This document shows, piece by piece, positions 1 to 11,279 of a stretch of DNA of 64,000 nt. The stretch lies in NCBI GenBank assembly GCA_019925095.2, contig CM034401.1:11381338-11445337 (forward strand), written 5' to 3'. The notes under the pieces were generated by a model. The model had not been told where the DNA came from. It made no database searches and was given only the letters and a program-made list of their open reading frames with translations. The number at the start of each line of letters is the position of its first letter. Position 1 is the stretch's first letter. The position numbers were made by a program, and so were the translations under genes. This DNA is from Dendrolimus kikuchii (taxonomy: Eukaryota > Arthropoda > Insecta > Lepidoptera > Lasiocampidae).

Positions 1-980
1 GAGAGTCGACCTGATACCCCGAAAAAAGAGGCCCAAGAAGTTGGTTAGGTTAGTTGCCTCGGCCTTAGGCGTCCATAGACGTCTTATGACCGAGCCGGCT
101 ATAAGCAAAGTTTATTGAAAAACAACATGCACACAATGAAATATGATTTAAACAACTATACCGTGTTTTACAAATAGCGTAGCGACATCTAGTTCTTTGT
201 TTTTTTACATAAAGAGAACTATAAAATATTGTGATCGTTTGTGTATTGACTTCAGTATAATGGTATTTCTGTCTACCTACATATTATCTAAAAATTATGA
301 TTATCATAAAATTTAACAGAAATCAAATTTCAGTTATGGTGCGGCTTCATCTGCGTTAGTGCTAAACATGACTATGGCCGAATGCTTATTATTTAAAGCG
401 TTAAAAAATTACACCGTTAACGCATAGCTACATTAGAGTATATACATATGTTATATATCAATATTTAACGTAATTAACAATGTTGTATTCCAAATAACGC
501 ATTAAGCCAGTCGCCATATCTGCGTGAAACGTCCTACATCTTTAACACTTACAACTTTGATGAAACACCAACATTAAAAACATAGCGTATTTAATATTTT
601 TCTATAATTGCTAAATAATGTATATATACTAATAAATTGAGTTGCACGTCTGTGATGTAATGTTCATGAATCTGAGATGACTGAGAATTTTTGACTGTTA
701 CTCTATCTAAAAGTTTATTTTCAATCTGTTCTGACACCGGTCAATTGATTAATAAAAAAATTAGGAATAAAAAAAATTATCTTAAAATTTCAATGTCTTA
801 TACGATTCATACGTTCAGAAGAGATGATGAATATATCTATCTATAATACATATTATAAAACTTTAAACATGTCGTGTCATTGACATTGAAGCTATTTAAA
901 GAAACCAACTGGAATAAACTATATAAGCGATGGTGAACACGATGCAATTTTTTTAGATTTTTTGTCTGTTTGTTCGGGAT
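1..980. other. AT-rich non-coding stretch
   Basis: I see no exon or convincing ORF. Parts of 340-560 resemble text near 13090-13140, 31070-31135 and 33840-33900 (a motif with CCGTTAA followed by GCTACATTAG, and another with AATAACGCATTAA), so this is probably an old interspersed repeat. Confidence 0.5.
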
Positions 981-984
981 TCAC

Positions 985-1470
985 GTAAAAACTACTGGGC
1001 TTATTTAGATGCGGTTTTCGCTAATCGACAACAAATTCTTAGACTTAGAAGCTGTGCTACGTTTTATACCGGGAATCCCGCGGATTTTTTTCTGGGATTG
1101 ATTTAAAATGACCAGATTGAAAAAAAAATCGAATTCCAATGCGATTTGGTCACCGATCGACAATATATTTTATGTAACAAAATGTGTGATATTTTTCATA
1201 CCGGGAATTCCGCTGGAATTTTCCGACACAGTGATTTGAAATTATTTGGGAACATAAAAATTACCTGTTGTTCGTGCCTACCCCGCAAGGGAACTGGCGT
1301 GAAGTTATGTATGTATGTATGTATAAAAATTACCTTATTCCGACATAGTTTTCTAAAACGATAGTTTTAAATTCTTTTTTAAATGCTGCGGTATTTTGTG
1401 TTCCGGGAATGCCGCGGGCATTTCAAGTCAAACGTGGACGAAGTCACGGGCATATCCTAGTGTAAACATA
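985..1470 (+). repeat. Modular interspersed repeat, copy 1
   Basis: The stretch contains several loose direct modules of roughly 90-180 bp, each with a CCGGGAATnCCGC-like core followed by a TTTTATGTAA/AATTTGCTATCG-like stretch. An inverted relative lies at 27245-27655 and a more diverged one at 41085-41465. It is interrupted at 1267-1322 by a LINE tail. No coding potential. The class is uncertain; a non-autonomous Helitron or a LINE-derived unit would both fit. Confidence 0.55.
1267..1322 (+). mobile_element. 56-bp LINE 3' tail with target-site duplication
   Basis: This is the extreme 3' end of a non-LTR retrotransposon. It has the same sequence as the end of the copy at 35700-36150: a CGTGCCTACCCCGCAAGG core followed by a (ATGT)n tail. 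It is flanked by perfect 13-bp direct repeats (ATAAAAATTACCT at 1254-1266 and 1323-1335), the expected mark of target-primed reverse transcription with severe 5' truncation. Confidence 0.85.
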
Positions 1471-1880
1471 TGAATAATCTAGCGCGTACAGACGTAATCA
1501 CAGCCAGTTAAAAAATAAAAGTTTAATTAAAAAAGATCTTATGTAATATATTTTTGCTTAAAACATCCCTTTCACTGTAATTTGACTCGACAATTGACAA
1601 TACAGCCTTCTTTTTGTTATTCGCTGATATCCGTCGCGTCGTGAAATGATAATGACACTCGGCGTTGCGCGATGGTTTGCACAGGATGGGCTTGCGGTAC
1701 TCGAGCGACACAATAGCACACCCTGGTTTCCGTTGAAGCTCCAGACCATATCCTTTGTTAAGAAACTTTTGTGGTTGCTTTTTCCATAAAAAATGTTTAC
1801 CTGTTATTATAACAACTGCTCCGGGAATCTTAGATTTTTAAGAGGCGTGTTTTGTATCCTATCAAGTCGTCCTGTCTCAC
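1471..1880. other. Unassigned stretch
   Basis: Two overlapping minus-strand ORFs of about 60 codons lie at 1523-1749. I recognise no family, and neither has a splice or promoter context that I trust. Nothing else is visible. Confidence 0.3.
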
Positions 1881-1884
1881 TTTT

Positions 1885-2110
1885 TAGGGTTCTTTTTTGT
1901 TGCCAGCCTTTAGGATGGAATAAAGAGGGTGGGATATGGGGATGGTTGGAAGTGGGCCTTCGGAACTCTCACGCATCGCACAAACAAGGTTAGCTCAAGA
2001 CTAAACGTTTCACGTCGCAATTCTGTAAGAGAGTGGTAACACACCGATCGAGCCGGCCCTAAAAACTGTAATCAAGATCCAGCATAGCTTTATCACGACA
2101 GAATTCAGGT
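1885..2110 (+). repeat. Interspersed repeat family P, copy 1
   Basis: A diverged partner in the same orientation lies at 34785-35035. Shared landmarks in order are a CCTTTAGGATGG-like start, GGGAT/GGAAGTGGGCC, TCGGAACTCT, CGCATCGCAC, a TTCTGT.AGAG stretch and CAAGAT.CAGCAT near the end. No ORF is conserved between the two copies. Confidence 0.65.
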
Positions 2111-2131
2111 TGTGATACTTAAAGGTAAATA

Positions 2132-2162
2132 ATAAACGCTTATCAAGACGATAAGCGTTTAT
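2132..2162. repeat. Perfect hairpin, 13-bp arms
   Basis: ATAAACGCTTATC and its exact reverse complement are separated by a 5-nt loop (AAGAC), just after repeat P. No downstream T-run or gene suggests a terminator role. It may be the end of a mobile element. Confidence 0.7.
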
Positions 2163-2339
2163 TTTTATTTTGTTTATTATTATTCCGACGTCTGCCTGTT
2201 TGTATGTCACACCAGATAATAGGAACTAGCAAGGCTAGAGATACGGCCTGATCAGTCGGTTCGGCAGCTGAATCACTCAAGCGGCGTAAATATATGTGTG
2301 CTGTTGGCTGTTGAGACGCTTGAACCGTGGGTCCAGAGA

Positions 2340-2480
2340 CCATGAGCCTCTACAAAATGTTATTAAAACGATTCATTAACTCTTCAGATGCTTAGAGGGC
2401 CGGTGCCTACATCGGACAACGGATCAGTATGGCAAACACTTCTATGGTCACCTTCCCCATAGAAAACGGTGATCTAAGCT
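2340..2480 (-). repeat. Interspersed repeat family Q, copy 1
   Basis: This resembles the reverse complement of 44640-44770: ATTCATTAACTCTTC, AGAGGGC.GGTGCCT and CAACGGATCAGTATGGC occur in the same order in both. Function unknown. The orientation given is relative to copy 2, taken as plus. Confidence 0.6.
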
Positions 2481-5160
2481 CAGTATTCTTAATTCTTAAG
2501 GGATTATAGGTAGAATATTACTAGTTATCTTTATTGTATTAGTGTAGAATGTCTCAGTTTAATAAATATGCGTTTTTAATTTCAAGTCATCCATTTCAAA
2601 ATACACGGTATGCCAAATGACTAATTTTGTAAGGCTAGAGACATTATGTTAGCACACATAACACGTACATAATACATAACAGAAGAGTCATGTGTGTATA
2701 AAACTGTAGCGTCAATTTCCCTTCTCACTTATGAACTGTTAAAAAGAAAATTATAGAAAAAAATTGACGTCGTTAAGCTTCATAAACGGTTTCAACGCAC
2801 ATTATCCTGAACAAACTCTGGTAAGTATTTTTTAAGATATGGGGTATTATTATTATTGATTGTGATGACTTGATTAATTAAATATTTTTTTAAAGTTCCA
2901 AAATATGTTCACATAGTAAAACATTAGTTACTATTCTCTACTCTACCGAATCCTTCGTCGTGCGTACAATTACACAAACTTGACCAATTTTTTAACATTA
3001 TCGTGGTTTAGCTGTCTATCTTCAATATACATAATAATACTTATAATTTGAGCGTCATAACTAGCACTCAGGCAGCGGATATTTAGCGGAATTTATACTA
3101 CGGCTTGATAAGAGAACAAATTTCCTCCAGAGACGAAAAAGGAATACCTGCATATTAAAAGACATTTCATGAAATTGGGTCAGAAGTTTAACATTGCAAA
3201 AATACCGTACAGCTTAATGTGTTTCGCTATCGATTTCTGTAGACCTTCTACTTCTACTATGTTATTTATTAGGTATGTAACGTAAGGTATACGTAAGGTA
3301 TTACGCAGTAATTGCTGACACACGGAGAATTATTGTTGTATTATTTATGGAATATAAATACACTTAAATACATTACGGTTTATCACAACTTTTGATATAA
3401 AACGATTTTCATGAAAACTTTACTGACATACTTATGTATTCACAACGTTCTGTCCAAATTTGTGCAAGATTTATATTGGTAAATAATTTGTAAAATAGGT
3501 ACTTATTAAAGTTACCTGAAATATACCATATCTAAGTCCCTGCGATACCGAAAAGTAGATGAGTATTATCATTGAGTGTGACGTATCAAATATAAGATTA
3601 GTTCTTCCAACATAGAAAATATTTTAATTCAATCGACAGACAAACATACATTGTGTATTCCCAAGTTAAGCAAGTTGCGCTTGTGTTATGGGTTCATATA
3701 CAATGAACCTTTCTGGAGTTGATCACGGACCAGGGACCATCCACGAATGACGTCACATGAATTTCATGGTTCTTTAATGAGTCGTTTTCATGGTTCTAAA
3801 AGCATAAGAAATTTAAAAACGGAATTCAAAAGTTCGACCATGAACGATATACAAATAATATCATAACATGCTATATTTTATACCTATGTGTATATATAGT
3901 AAGTATACTGTTTTATGTGTGAAACAAAACGCGGTGCGGTTCACGTCCGACACTGCCACTTGATGATTAAAACCACCCCAGTTGATTACGTTGCATGTCG
4001 CAGCGTGTCAAAGCACATGAATGTTGACCGATCGGTTTATTTAGGGTGCCTTTTGTTACTTTTTAACAGTTTAGGTTCTTTAAAACCCGTATGAAATAAC
4101 ATTGCAATACTGTAACAATAGATAAAGATCATAAATAAGTAATGCGCAATAATATGGCGTTTTGTTAGCTTTTTTTGTATATTATACAAAAGTACTTTGG
4201 TCTACTAATGTAATTTTAATCTAGAAAGTCAATATAATATAAGCGTCACCTAAATATTAAAATTTAGATCTACGTACAGTGAAATTCAATTATCACAATA
4301 AAAGTAAATATACCCAAATAAATCTCATTCCAAATGGCAACTCAATGGAGGTTTAGATTTGTTTTTTAAACGACAAACTTACATTATTTATAATTTCCAT
4401 TATGTGCCCAAACGAACCATATGCTATATGTATGGGTAAAAGACAATTCTAGACCCTAGACACCCAGACCAGGAAGTAAATAGTGTAAAATTCTTTACGA
4501 AAGAAGACTGGGACTTTAGTACCAAAGAAATATAATGAGTTGAGATATGGCTTCAAAAGCGCTATATTTTTCTATTACAAATTGGAAAACATCATAATAA
4601 AATAAGTCATAAATAAAATAAGTTATTGATTACCAAAATTGATTTATGTAACTGAATTTAAACAATTAATAATATGAAAACACTTACATTTTTTTACTTA
4701 CACCAGCCATACATGTCTTATTTACATTTACGAGTATAATCAAACTATAATCAACTTTTGAATTTGAACTATCCTCATCACATCTTTTTCCTTTAAAATT
4801 TTGCGTCTCGAAAACCCGCCCATAAAATGATGCCGGCCTGGGCTCCAGTCTCAGGGGCCTGTATGTAAATCCAGCACTATTTTTATGGTTCCGAGGCCAT
4901 ATAATAAAAACAATAGATGTGCATCGTGTCTACGGAACTGTCTAATTAATGTGCGTTGTCCATCACATACTTAGAGGGCTAGTTTCACCTACCAGTGTAT
5001 CATAAACCAATATGGGAAATTCGCCCATTAGATACAACATCGACGGAAATTATGCGGCGAGGCAAACCAAATCTTATTAACTGCTAAATCAATAAATTAT
5101 ATAAACATAATATAGTTTCCGCGCGTAACTATACAACAATTCTAATAATAACAAATTAAA
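2481..5160. other. AT-rich non-coding stretch
   Basis: About 2.7 kb with no ORF above 60 codons and no recognisable exon, tRNA or transposon ends. A TGACGTCA octamer occurs near 3748 but in no evident promoter. Confidence 0.5.
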
Positions 5161-5161
5161 C

Positions 5162-5466
5162 ATTATCCGTGCAGGAACGGAGAAAGAATACAATTTCCTG
5201 CGGCCGTGCGGCTTGTCGTAAGAGGCGACAAAACAACCCATAGCCAGGTGGTAGGGTATTTACTCGACTGGATGGCGACCACCCCTGGTCTAGAGTATGC
5301 CGCCATAACAACCTTGTGTTGTGTTCCGGCATTAGTGACCAGGTTCCAGTCTCCCTTAAGAGAGTAGCAGCGCATTTGTAGCACCTTTGGTGTTGCAAAT
5401 GTTCATAGGCGATGGTAACCGCTTTCCATCAAGTGGGCCGTCTGCCTGTCTGTTACACTCCTGCAA
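5162..5466 (+). mobile_element. R300 retroposon-like repeat, copy 1
   Basis: The first of six copies in this window of a ~310-bp repeat. It starts at CCGTGCAGGAACGGAGAAAG and ends at ACTCCTGCAATAAA plus an A-rich tail. The variable A-rich tail suggests retroposition. I see no clear pol III A or B boxes, so it may be a SINE or a LINE 3' derivative. The 80-codon minus-strand ORF inside is not conserved in phase between copies. Confidence 0.75.
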
Positions 5467-5694
5467 TAAATAAAAATAAAAAAAAACAAACACTAAATAA
5501 AAGATATTCAAGAATAAAATGGAATATAAAAATAGAAATGACAGATTTATGAATATTATAGTATAATTTACATATATATTTTAATTCCAAATTTTTTACA
5601 TATTTCTTATAAAATATACAAATTAATTTATAAAAAAATATATAAAAAACTGATCTTCGCCGGCAGTGGGGCCTAGGGTCCAGGCTACCGGTGG

Positions 5695-5905
5695 TTAAGG
5701 CCCCAGACACAGGAATCTCCTCACAATACGGGCCGTGTCCAACAGAGCTGCCTTCTGCATCCGACCCTTCAACCAGATACCAAGCGAGAGCCTTTCAAGG
5801 TGGCGGTCAAGGCTCTTCGCTATTAGTCCATTCACTGACACCACTATCGGTACTATGATTGTAGAGTCCAGGTTAATAGTATAATTATTATTATTCCATT
5901 TTTAT
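5695..5905 (-). pseudogene. LINE reverse transcriptase C-terminal fragment
   Basis: Reading the minus strand from about 5865 to the stop at 5695 gives about 56 residues, including IVPIVVSVNGLIAKSLDRHL and MQKAALLDTARIVRRFL. I recognise this as the conserved C-terminal block of a non-LTR retrotransposon ORF2 that is common in Lepidoptera, of Jockey/CR1-like type. The rest of the element is missing, so it is a 5'-truncated relic. The AT-rich text at 5470-5640 may be its decayed tail. Confidence 0.7.
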
Positions 5906-6960
5906 ATTCAGTTAAGATATGATTTAGTTGATAGATTTATTTTATCTGATGAAAAATCGTACTTAAAATTACTTAAAAGTATCTATCTACCTATAAGCGT
6001 TATCGTGGTAGAATAATTAGTATGAATAAAATTCGACAAGTACTCAAATGTTTACCGATTTAATTTAAAAATATGTGTTATGTAATAAAATGCGCTTAGC
6101 AAGTTATGAGGTCCATATCTTTAACTAGTCAAATAGCATACATAATATATTTATTATTGTTTAAAGAGTACTTTATCGAGGCCTCGTTTTGGAAACGTTC
6201 CCAACTAACGGTGATTTAGATCCCCCTTTATTCTTTTTATTTTTTACTGGTCGATTTTCATTCCTAATATTCTTCTACAACGCTATACAGTTTATAGTTA
6301 AATATATTATGAATTTATCACATAAAAAGTTTTTTTACGAGCCAAGCTGTTGCAGAATACCTGAAAGTTATAGGAACCGCATTGGTATTCATGTCATGTC
6401 CAACAGCCCAAACCTTAGGTACTTATCGATCTTTTTCACCCTATAATCTACTTATCGCGTGCTTACCTATGGCTTTACATAGTAAAAGACATGAATATTA
6501 AAGTAAGAAAACTTTGAATATTGCAATCTATGCAAGTGTAGGCCGTCGAAGTTTGGATTACGCTGTCCCTTACTTCTTTTTTACTCAGAAAACATTATTA
6601 TTCATCGAAATAATCATGCAAATATACTTATATAATGATGTGGTGTAAAAAATCGAAATAGTAAACTAACCGGTATTACCAGCCACATACTAGACTGGCA
6701 AAGTCTACCACAGAAAACAAAGTTATATGTACTAAAACTACCCTCTCATGACGTATAATTCTTAAAAAATGCTTGTAATATGATGTATGTATGTAGTTTT
6801 TACCGTTTTAAGTATGTATATTTAATAAATTAGTTGTATCTCATATGTGGATACACCAGACTATTACACTCTATCCTCGCCTGAAAGATACTTTGAGCAA
6901 GTGGTTTTTATATTACTATACAATAAAATAATGCTTTATTAACTAAAAAATGATAATCTG
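5906..6960. other. AT-rich non-coding stretch
   Basis: The only ORF is an 85-codon frame at 6189-6446. It lacks domain features and is probably random. Nothing else is seen. Confidence 0.5.
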
Positions 6961-6964
6961 GAAC

Positions 6965-7135
6965 ATTGGCGTGAACAAATGTAAAGGTAGACCAAAAAAG
7001 AGATAGATGAATTGTGTGAAGGATCACATGACGATTTGTGGTGTGACAGAAGACTCACTATGCTAGATTAGAGGGGTCTGGTAGGAAAAGACATATTATT
7101 GTGCCGACCCCAATTAATTGGGGGAAGATGAAAGA
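6965..7135 (+). pseudogene. RTE-type LINE 3' remnant
   Basis: Frame-broken translation gives GRPKKR.MNCVKDHM..CGVTEDS followed by a CADPN-like end, the typical terminal block of RTE-clade ORF2 proteins. The stop and the text after it (GGGGAAGATGAAAG) fit the usual 3' end. No upstream RT domain survives. Confidence 0.6.
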
Positions 7136-7400
7136 AAAGAGAAAATAAAATAAAGCTTTGTCCATTTATTGGCCTACTGGTTCACAGTGACGCGCATAGT
7201 TGACTCAAACGAAAAAACATTTCTTTCAACAGGGTAAGTTTTTAAATGAACTTACCGGCTTTTACTCTAAGCTGCTTGAGTGGAATGAGACCCAGAATTT
7301 TCAACTGTATATTACTCATGATACATGCGTCTCTTGCTTACTTTAAGATAAATTAGTCTAAATAAAAACTAATACGTCCTCGATGTTACTTTATTAAGCA
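7136..7400. other. Non-coding spacer
   Basis: Nothing recognisable between the RTE remnant and the first Helitron. Confidence 0.4.
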
Positions 7401-8533
7401 CTAGAGTTTACCCCGTGGCTGCGCCGCGGGTCAACCTCTAGTGCGTGTCTCTTGTTTAAAGAGCAAGTAGTACAGGTTACATTGTATTAAATTTTCATAT
7501 ATTTGCCCCCGAAAGATTCACTTCATTTTATATCGCAAACTATACCACCCCCGTCTATATGTAAACTACATAAATGACAAAAGTTGTCAAAAATGACAAA
7601 ATAGATAACATGGACCAAGTGGACCCAGTGGACCAACTGGACCCAGTGGATCCAGTGGACAAAGTGGACCCAGTGGACCCAGTAAACTCAGTGGACCAAG
7701 TGGACCCAGTGGACCAAGTGGACCCAGTGGACCAACTGGACCCAGTGGATCCAGTGGACAAAGTGGACCCAGTGGACCCAACGGACCTAGAGGACCAAGT
7801 GGACCCAGTGGGTCTAGTGGACCCAGTGAGTCCAGTGGACCAAGTAGACCCAGTGGACCCAGTGGTTCAAGTGGACCCAGTGAACCCAGTGGACCCAGTA
7901 TTCTAAGTGGACCCAGTGGACCCAGTTGACCCAGTAGGCTAAGTGTTCCAAATGGACCCAGTGGACCCAGTGGACCCAGTACACTCAGTGGACCAAATGG
8001 ACCCAGTGGACCAAGTGGACCCAGTGGATCAAGTGGACCCAGTGGACCAAGTGGACCCAGTGGACCAAGTGGACCTAGTGGACCAAGTGGACCCAGTTGA
8101 TCAAGGGGACCAAGTGGACACAGTGGTCCAAGTGGACCCAGTGGATCCAGTAGACCCAGTGGACGAAATGAACAAAATCACAAAACCAGTCCTAGTTTCC
8201 GGGATAAACTTTACATAAATCTATCCCAAAATGTATCCTACTATCCGGGATGAAAAGTATCCCTTGGCCACTCTCGGTATTCAAATTATATATGTGTCGA
8301 GTTTCAGCCAAATCGGTCCAATAGTCTTTCTATAAAAGGATAACAAACAAAAAGACAAATATATTTTTATCCCGGAAACTATCCCATTTTTCGGGATAAA
8401 AAGTATCCTATGTTCATCCTCGGCATCAAAAATATATATATACTGAGTTTCAGCCAAATCAGTGCAGTAGTTTTTCCGTGAAAACGGAACAGACAGACAG
8501 ACAGACAGAGTTACTTTCGCATTTATAATATTA
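7401..8533 (-). mobile_element. Non-autonomous Helitron 1 with 9-bp minisatellite
   Basis: Read on the minus strand, the 3' terminus (left side here) is a GC-rich hairpin around 7412-7431 followed after about ten bases by CTAG and a T, the Helitron 3' signature. The right end carries (CAGA)n, GAGTTACTTTCGCATT and TATAATATTA, the reverse complement of the common lepidopteran Helitron 5' end. It abuts Helitron 2 directly. The inner part holds a minisatellite at 7608-8170. No Rep/helicase coding sequence is present, so it depended on an autonomous partner. Confidence 0.75.
7608..8170 (+). repeat. 9-bp minisatellite (GTGGACCCA)n
   Basis: About 60 units of a 9-mer with variants such as GTGGACCAA and GTGGATCCA. 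Units starting at 7619 recur at 7718, a 99-bp (11-unit) higher-order duplication. Because the unit is a multiple of three, it stays open as VDPVDQ-like repeats on the plus strand and GPLGPL-like repeats on the minus strand. These frames are a by-product of the array, not genes. Confidence 0.9.
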
Positions 8534-8680
8534 ACTAGAGTTTACCCCGCGGCTGCGCCGCGGGTTAACCTCTAGTTCCTGCTTCTTGTTTAAAGAGCAG
8601 GCGTTAATACAGGTTACAATGTACACCATTTTTATGTTACTGGCATTTGCACCCGAAAAATTCACTTCACTTCATTTATC

Positions 8681-9010
8681 CGTGCAGGAACGGAGAAAGA
8701 ATACAATTTCCTGCGGCCGGGCGGCCTGTCGTAAGAGGCGACTAAACAACCCACAGCTAGGTGGTAGGGCATTCAGACGACTAGATGGCTACCACCTCGG
8801 TTTAAAGTATGTCGTTAATACAGGATTTATTGTGTTCCGGCATTAGTGACCAGGTTCCAGTCTCCCTTAAGAGAGCAGCAGCGCATTTGTAGCACCTTTG
8901 GTGTTGTAAATGTCAATAGGCGATGGTAACCGCTATCCATCAATCCATCAAGTGGGCCGTCTGTCTGTCTGCTGAACTCCTGCAATAAAAAAAAAAAAAA
9001 AAAAAAAAAT
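8681..9010 (+). mobile_element. R300 retroposon-like repeat, copy 2
   Basis: Full-length copy ending in about 25 A residues, inserted in Helitron 2. Helitron 1 supplies the empty site: TTCACTTCATTTTATATCGC at 7518-7540 is split here into a left part ending TTTAT and a right part starting TTATATCGC, suggesting a short TTAT target duplication. Confidence 0.8.
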
Positions 9011-9371
9011 TATATCGCAAACTCGATGCTTGATATATTCTCATGCCGATCTCCTGGCATGAGCATATATGTCCATTTTCGGCATTAAAACTACATTTAA
9101 ACAAAATTACAATAAAAACGATCCAGTATTCCCAGTGTTTTCCGAAAACTTAACAGAAAGACATATCGAGTTACTATCGCATTTTTATAGACGATGCATT
9201 TTTTTATCTATGAACTTGAGAAATGATTGGTCTCATCCAAACTTTCATCCTCTATTACAAACAGTCCTAGTTTTACTTATCTATCCCCCGCCAATGAAAA
9301 CTACAAAAATGACAAAAGGGACAACATCAGCAAAAAGGACAAAAAGAGCAACATGGACAAAAAGGACAAAA

Positions 9372-10050
9372 AAGAGTCGAAGAGCAGAAGAGCAGAAGAG
9401 CAAAAGAGCAAAAGAGCAAAAGAGCAAAAGAGCAAAAGAGCAAAAGAGCAAAAGAGCAAAAGAGCAAAAGAGCAAAAGAGCAAAAGAGCAAAAGAGCAAA
9501 AGAGCAAAAGAGCAAAAGAGCAGAAGAGCAGAAGAGCAGAAGAGCAGAAGAGCAGAAGAGCAGAAGAGCAGAAGAGCAGAAGAGCAGAAGAGCAGAAGAG
9601 CACAAGAGCAGAAGAGCACAAGAGCAGAAGAGCACAAGAGCACAAGAGCACAAGAGCACAAGAGCACAAGAGCACAAGAGCACAAGAGCACAAGAGCACA
9701 AGAGCACAAGAGCACAAGAGCACAAGAGCACAAGAGCACAAGGGCACAAGGGCACAAGGGCACAAGGGCACAAGGGCACAAGGGCACAAGGGCACAAGGG
9801 CACAAGGGCACAGGGGCACAGGGGCACAGGGGCACAAGGGCACAAGGGCACACGGGCACAAGGGCACAAGGGCACAAGGGCACAAGGGCACAAGGGCAAA
9901 AGGGCAAAAGGGCAAAAGGGCAAAAGGGCAAAAGGGCAAAAGGGCAAAAGGGCAAAAGGGCAAAAGGGCAAAAGGGCAAAAGGGCTAAAGGGCAAAAGGG
10001 CAAAAGGGCAAAAGGGCAAAAGGGCAACAGGGCAAAAGAGCAAAAGGGCA
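9372..10050 (+). repeat. 8-bp minisatellite with ordered unit drift
   Basis: About 85 units of an octamer whose sequence changes in blocks along the array: AGAGCAAA to about 9518, AGAGCAGA to about 9600, AGAGCACA to about 9740, AGGGCACA to about 9897, then AGGGCAAA to about 10040. Each step is a single base change. The unit contains no stop in any frame, so frames of 220-367 codons stay open on both strands (EQKSKRAK, CPFALLPF); I regard these as artefacts. Confidence 0.9.
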
Positions 10051-10407
10051 AAAAGGACAAAATAACCAAAATGATGAAAATGGCAAATCACAAAACCAAC
10101 CAAAGCCTGTCCCACTTTTGGGATAATCTTTACATAAATCTATCCCAAAATCTATCCCATTATCCGGGATGAAAAATATCCCTTGTCCACCCTCGGTATT
10201 CAAATTACATATGTACCGAGTATCAGCCAAATCGGTCCAAAAGTCTTTCCGTAAAAGGATAACAACCAGAGAGACAAATATACTTTTATCCCGGAAACTA
10301 TCCCATTTTCCGGGATAAAAAGTATCCTATGTTCATTCTCGGCATCGAAAATATATATATACTGAGTTTCAGCCAAATCGGTCCAGTAGTTTTTACGTGA
10401 AAACGGA

Positions 10408-10464
<57 letters not shown>

Positions 10465-10501
10465 GTTACTTTCGCATTTATAATATTAATAGGGATAGGG
10501 A

Positions 10502-10800
10502 TACAGGCTTCACAAATCCATTAATGAAACTACATATTAGTCACACTAAATATCAGAAATGCTGTATTTAATCGATTAAGCACCGCACTAAAGGGGTCGT
10601 CGGTAACTAGCTGAGCTAGTATTTATAGCAAAACACAGGTCACGCCACCCACATCAATATGCCATTTATGTAACAATTTGGTTACAATATGCATATTACA
10701 AATATACTCATTACTCGTTGGACCTACTTATATATTTTATTACATTATTATAAAACAGTACAATAAAGGAAACCTTAAGTAAATTTAAATGATTAGATTA
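10502..10800. other. Non-coding spacer
   Basis: Nothing recognisable. Confidence 0.4.
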
Positions 10801-11279
10801 GTTACAACAACAAAATACAAGATACTATTAAAATAAGTATTTAACATACCAGATACAAGATACTTTTGGAAATGGTATTTGAAATACTAGATACAAAATA
10901 CGTATCTTCTAAATACTTGTTAAAGATAAAAGATACTTTTTAAAAATCCCAATTTCATTGAACTTAAGTTTATTAAGTGAATTATGAATAGATCGCGCAA
11001 ATGTAAAAAAACATTATATTTTTAAGGTTTTATTCAGATCTTCCTCTTCTTTTTCGTTCTTCAAACATTTTATCACTCGTTTTTCTTCGATGAGGTCTCA
11101 ATAATGATATTGATGAATATGATTGGGGGTATGAACCCCTAAAAGAGAAGAGTCGGTACGTAGAGTCAGAACTCAGTAAACAAAAATGTTTTGTTTTTTT
11201 TATTGTAGAATAAATATTTAATTATAACAGACAAGACAAAGGTCTAAAAAAGAACAAAGCCGCGACTGAGTAGCAAGCC

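Larger units (their letters stand above)
8535..10501 (-). mobile_element. Non-autonomous Helitron 2 with 8-bp minisatellite
   Basis: Same family and orientation as Helitron 1: CTAG plus GC hairpin at the left, then GACA repeats, GAGTTACTTTCGCATTTATA and a GGGA|T right terminus (TC in minus orientation, between A and T as Helitrons insert). It is interrupted by an R300 repeat (8681-9010) and carries an 8-bp minisatellite at 9372-10050. The flanks of the array are shared with Helitrons 1 and 3, for instance CCCGGAAACTATCCCATTTT near 10290. Confidence 0.75.

Noticed and set aside
7555..8218. Collagen-like GPLGPL frames and a VDPVDQ repeat protein
   Set aside because: Products of the 9-bp array. 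No signal peptide, no conserved flanks, and opposite-strand frames are equally open.
9372..10050. A CRISPR-like array
   Set aside because: Units are 8 bp in uninterrupted tandem with no spacers, and the genome is eukaryotic.
9069..10172. A 367-codon plus-strand ORF and overlapping 220-262-codon ORFs on both strands
   Set aside because: They are made by the 8-bp minisatellite, which lacks stops in all frames. The proteins are simple KRAKEQKS or CPFALLPF repeats inside a Helitron.
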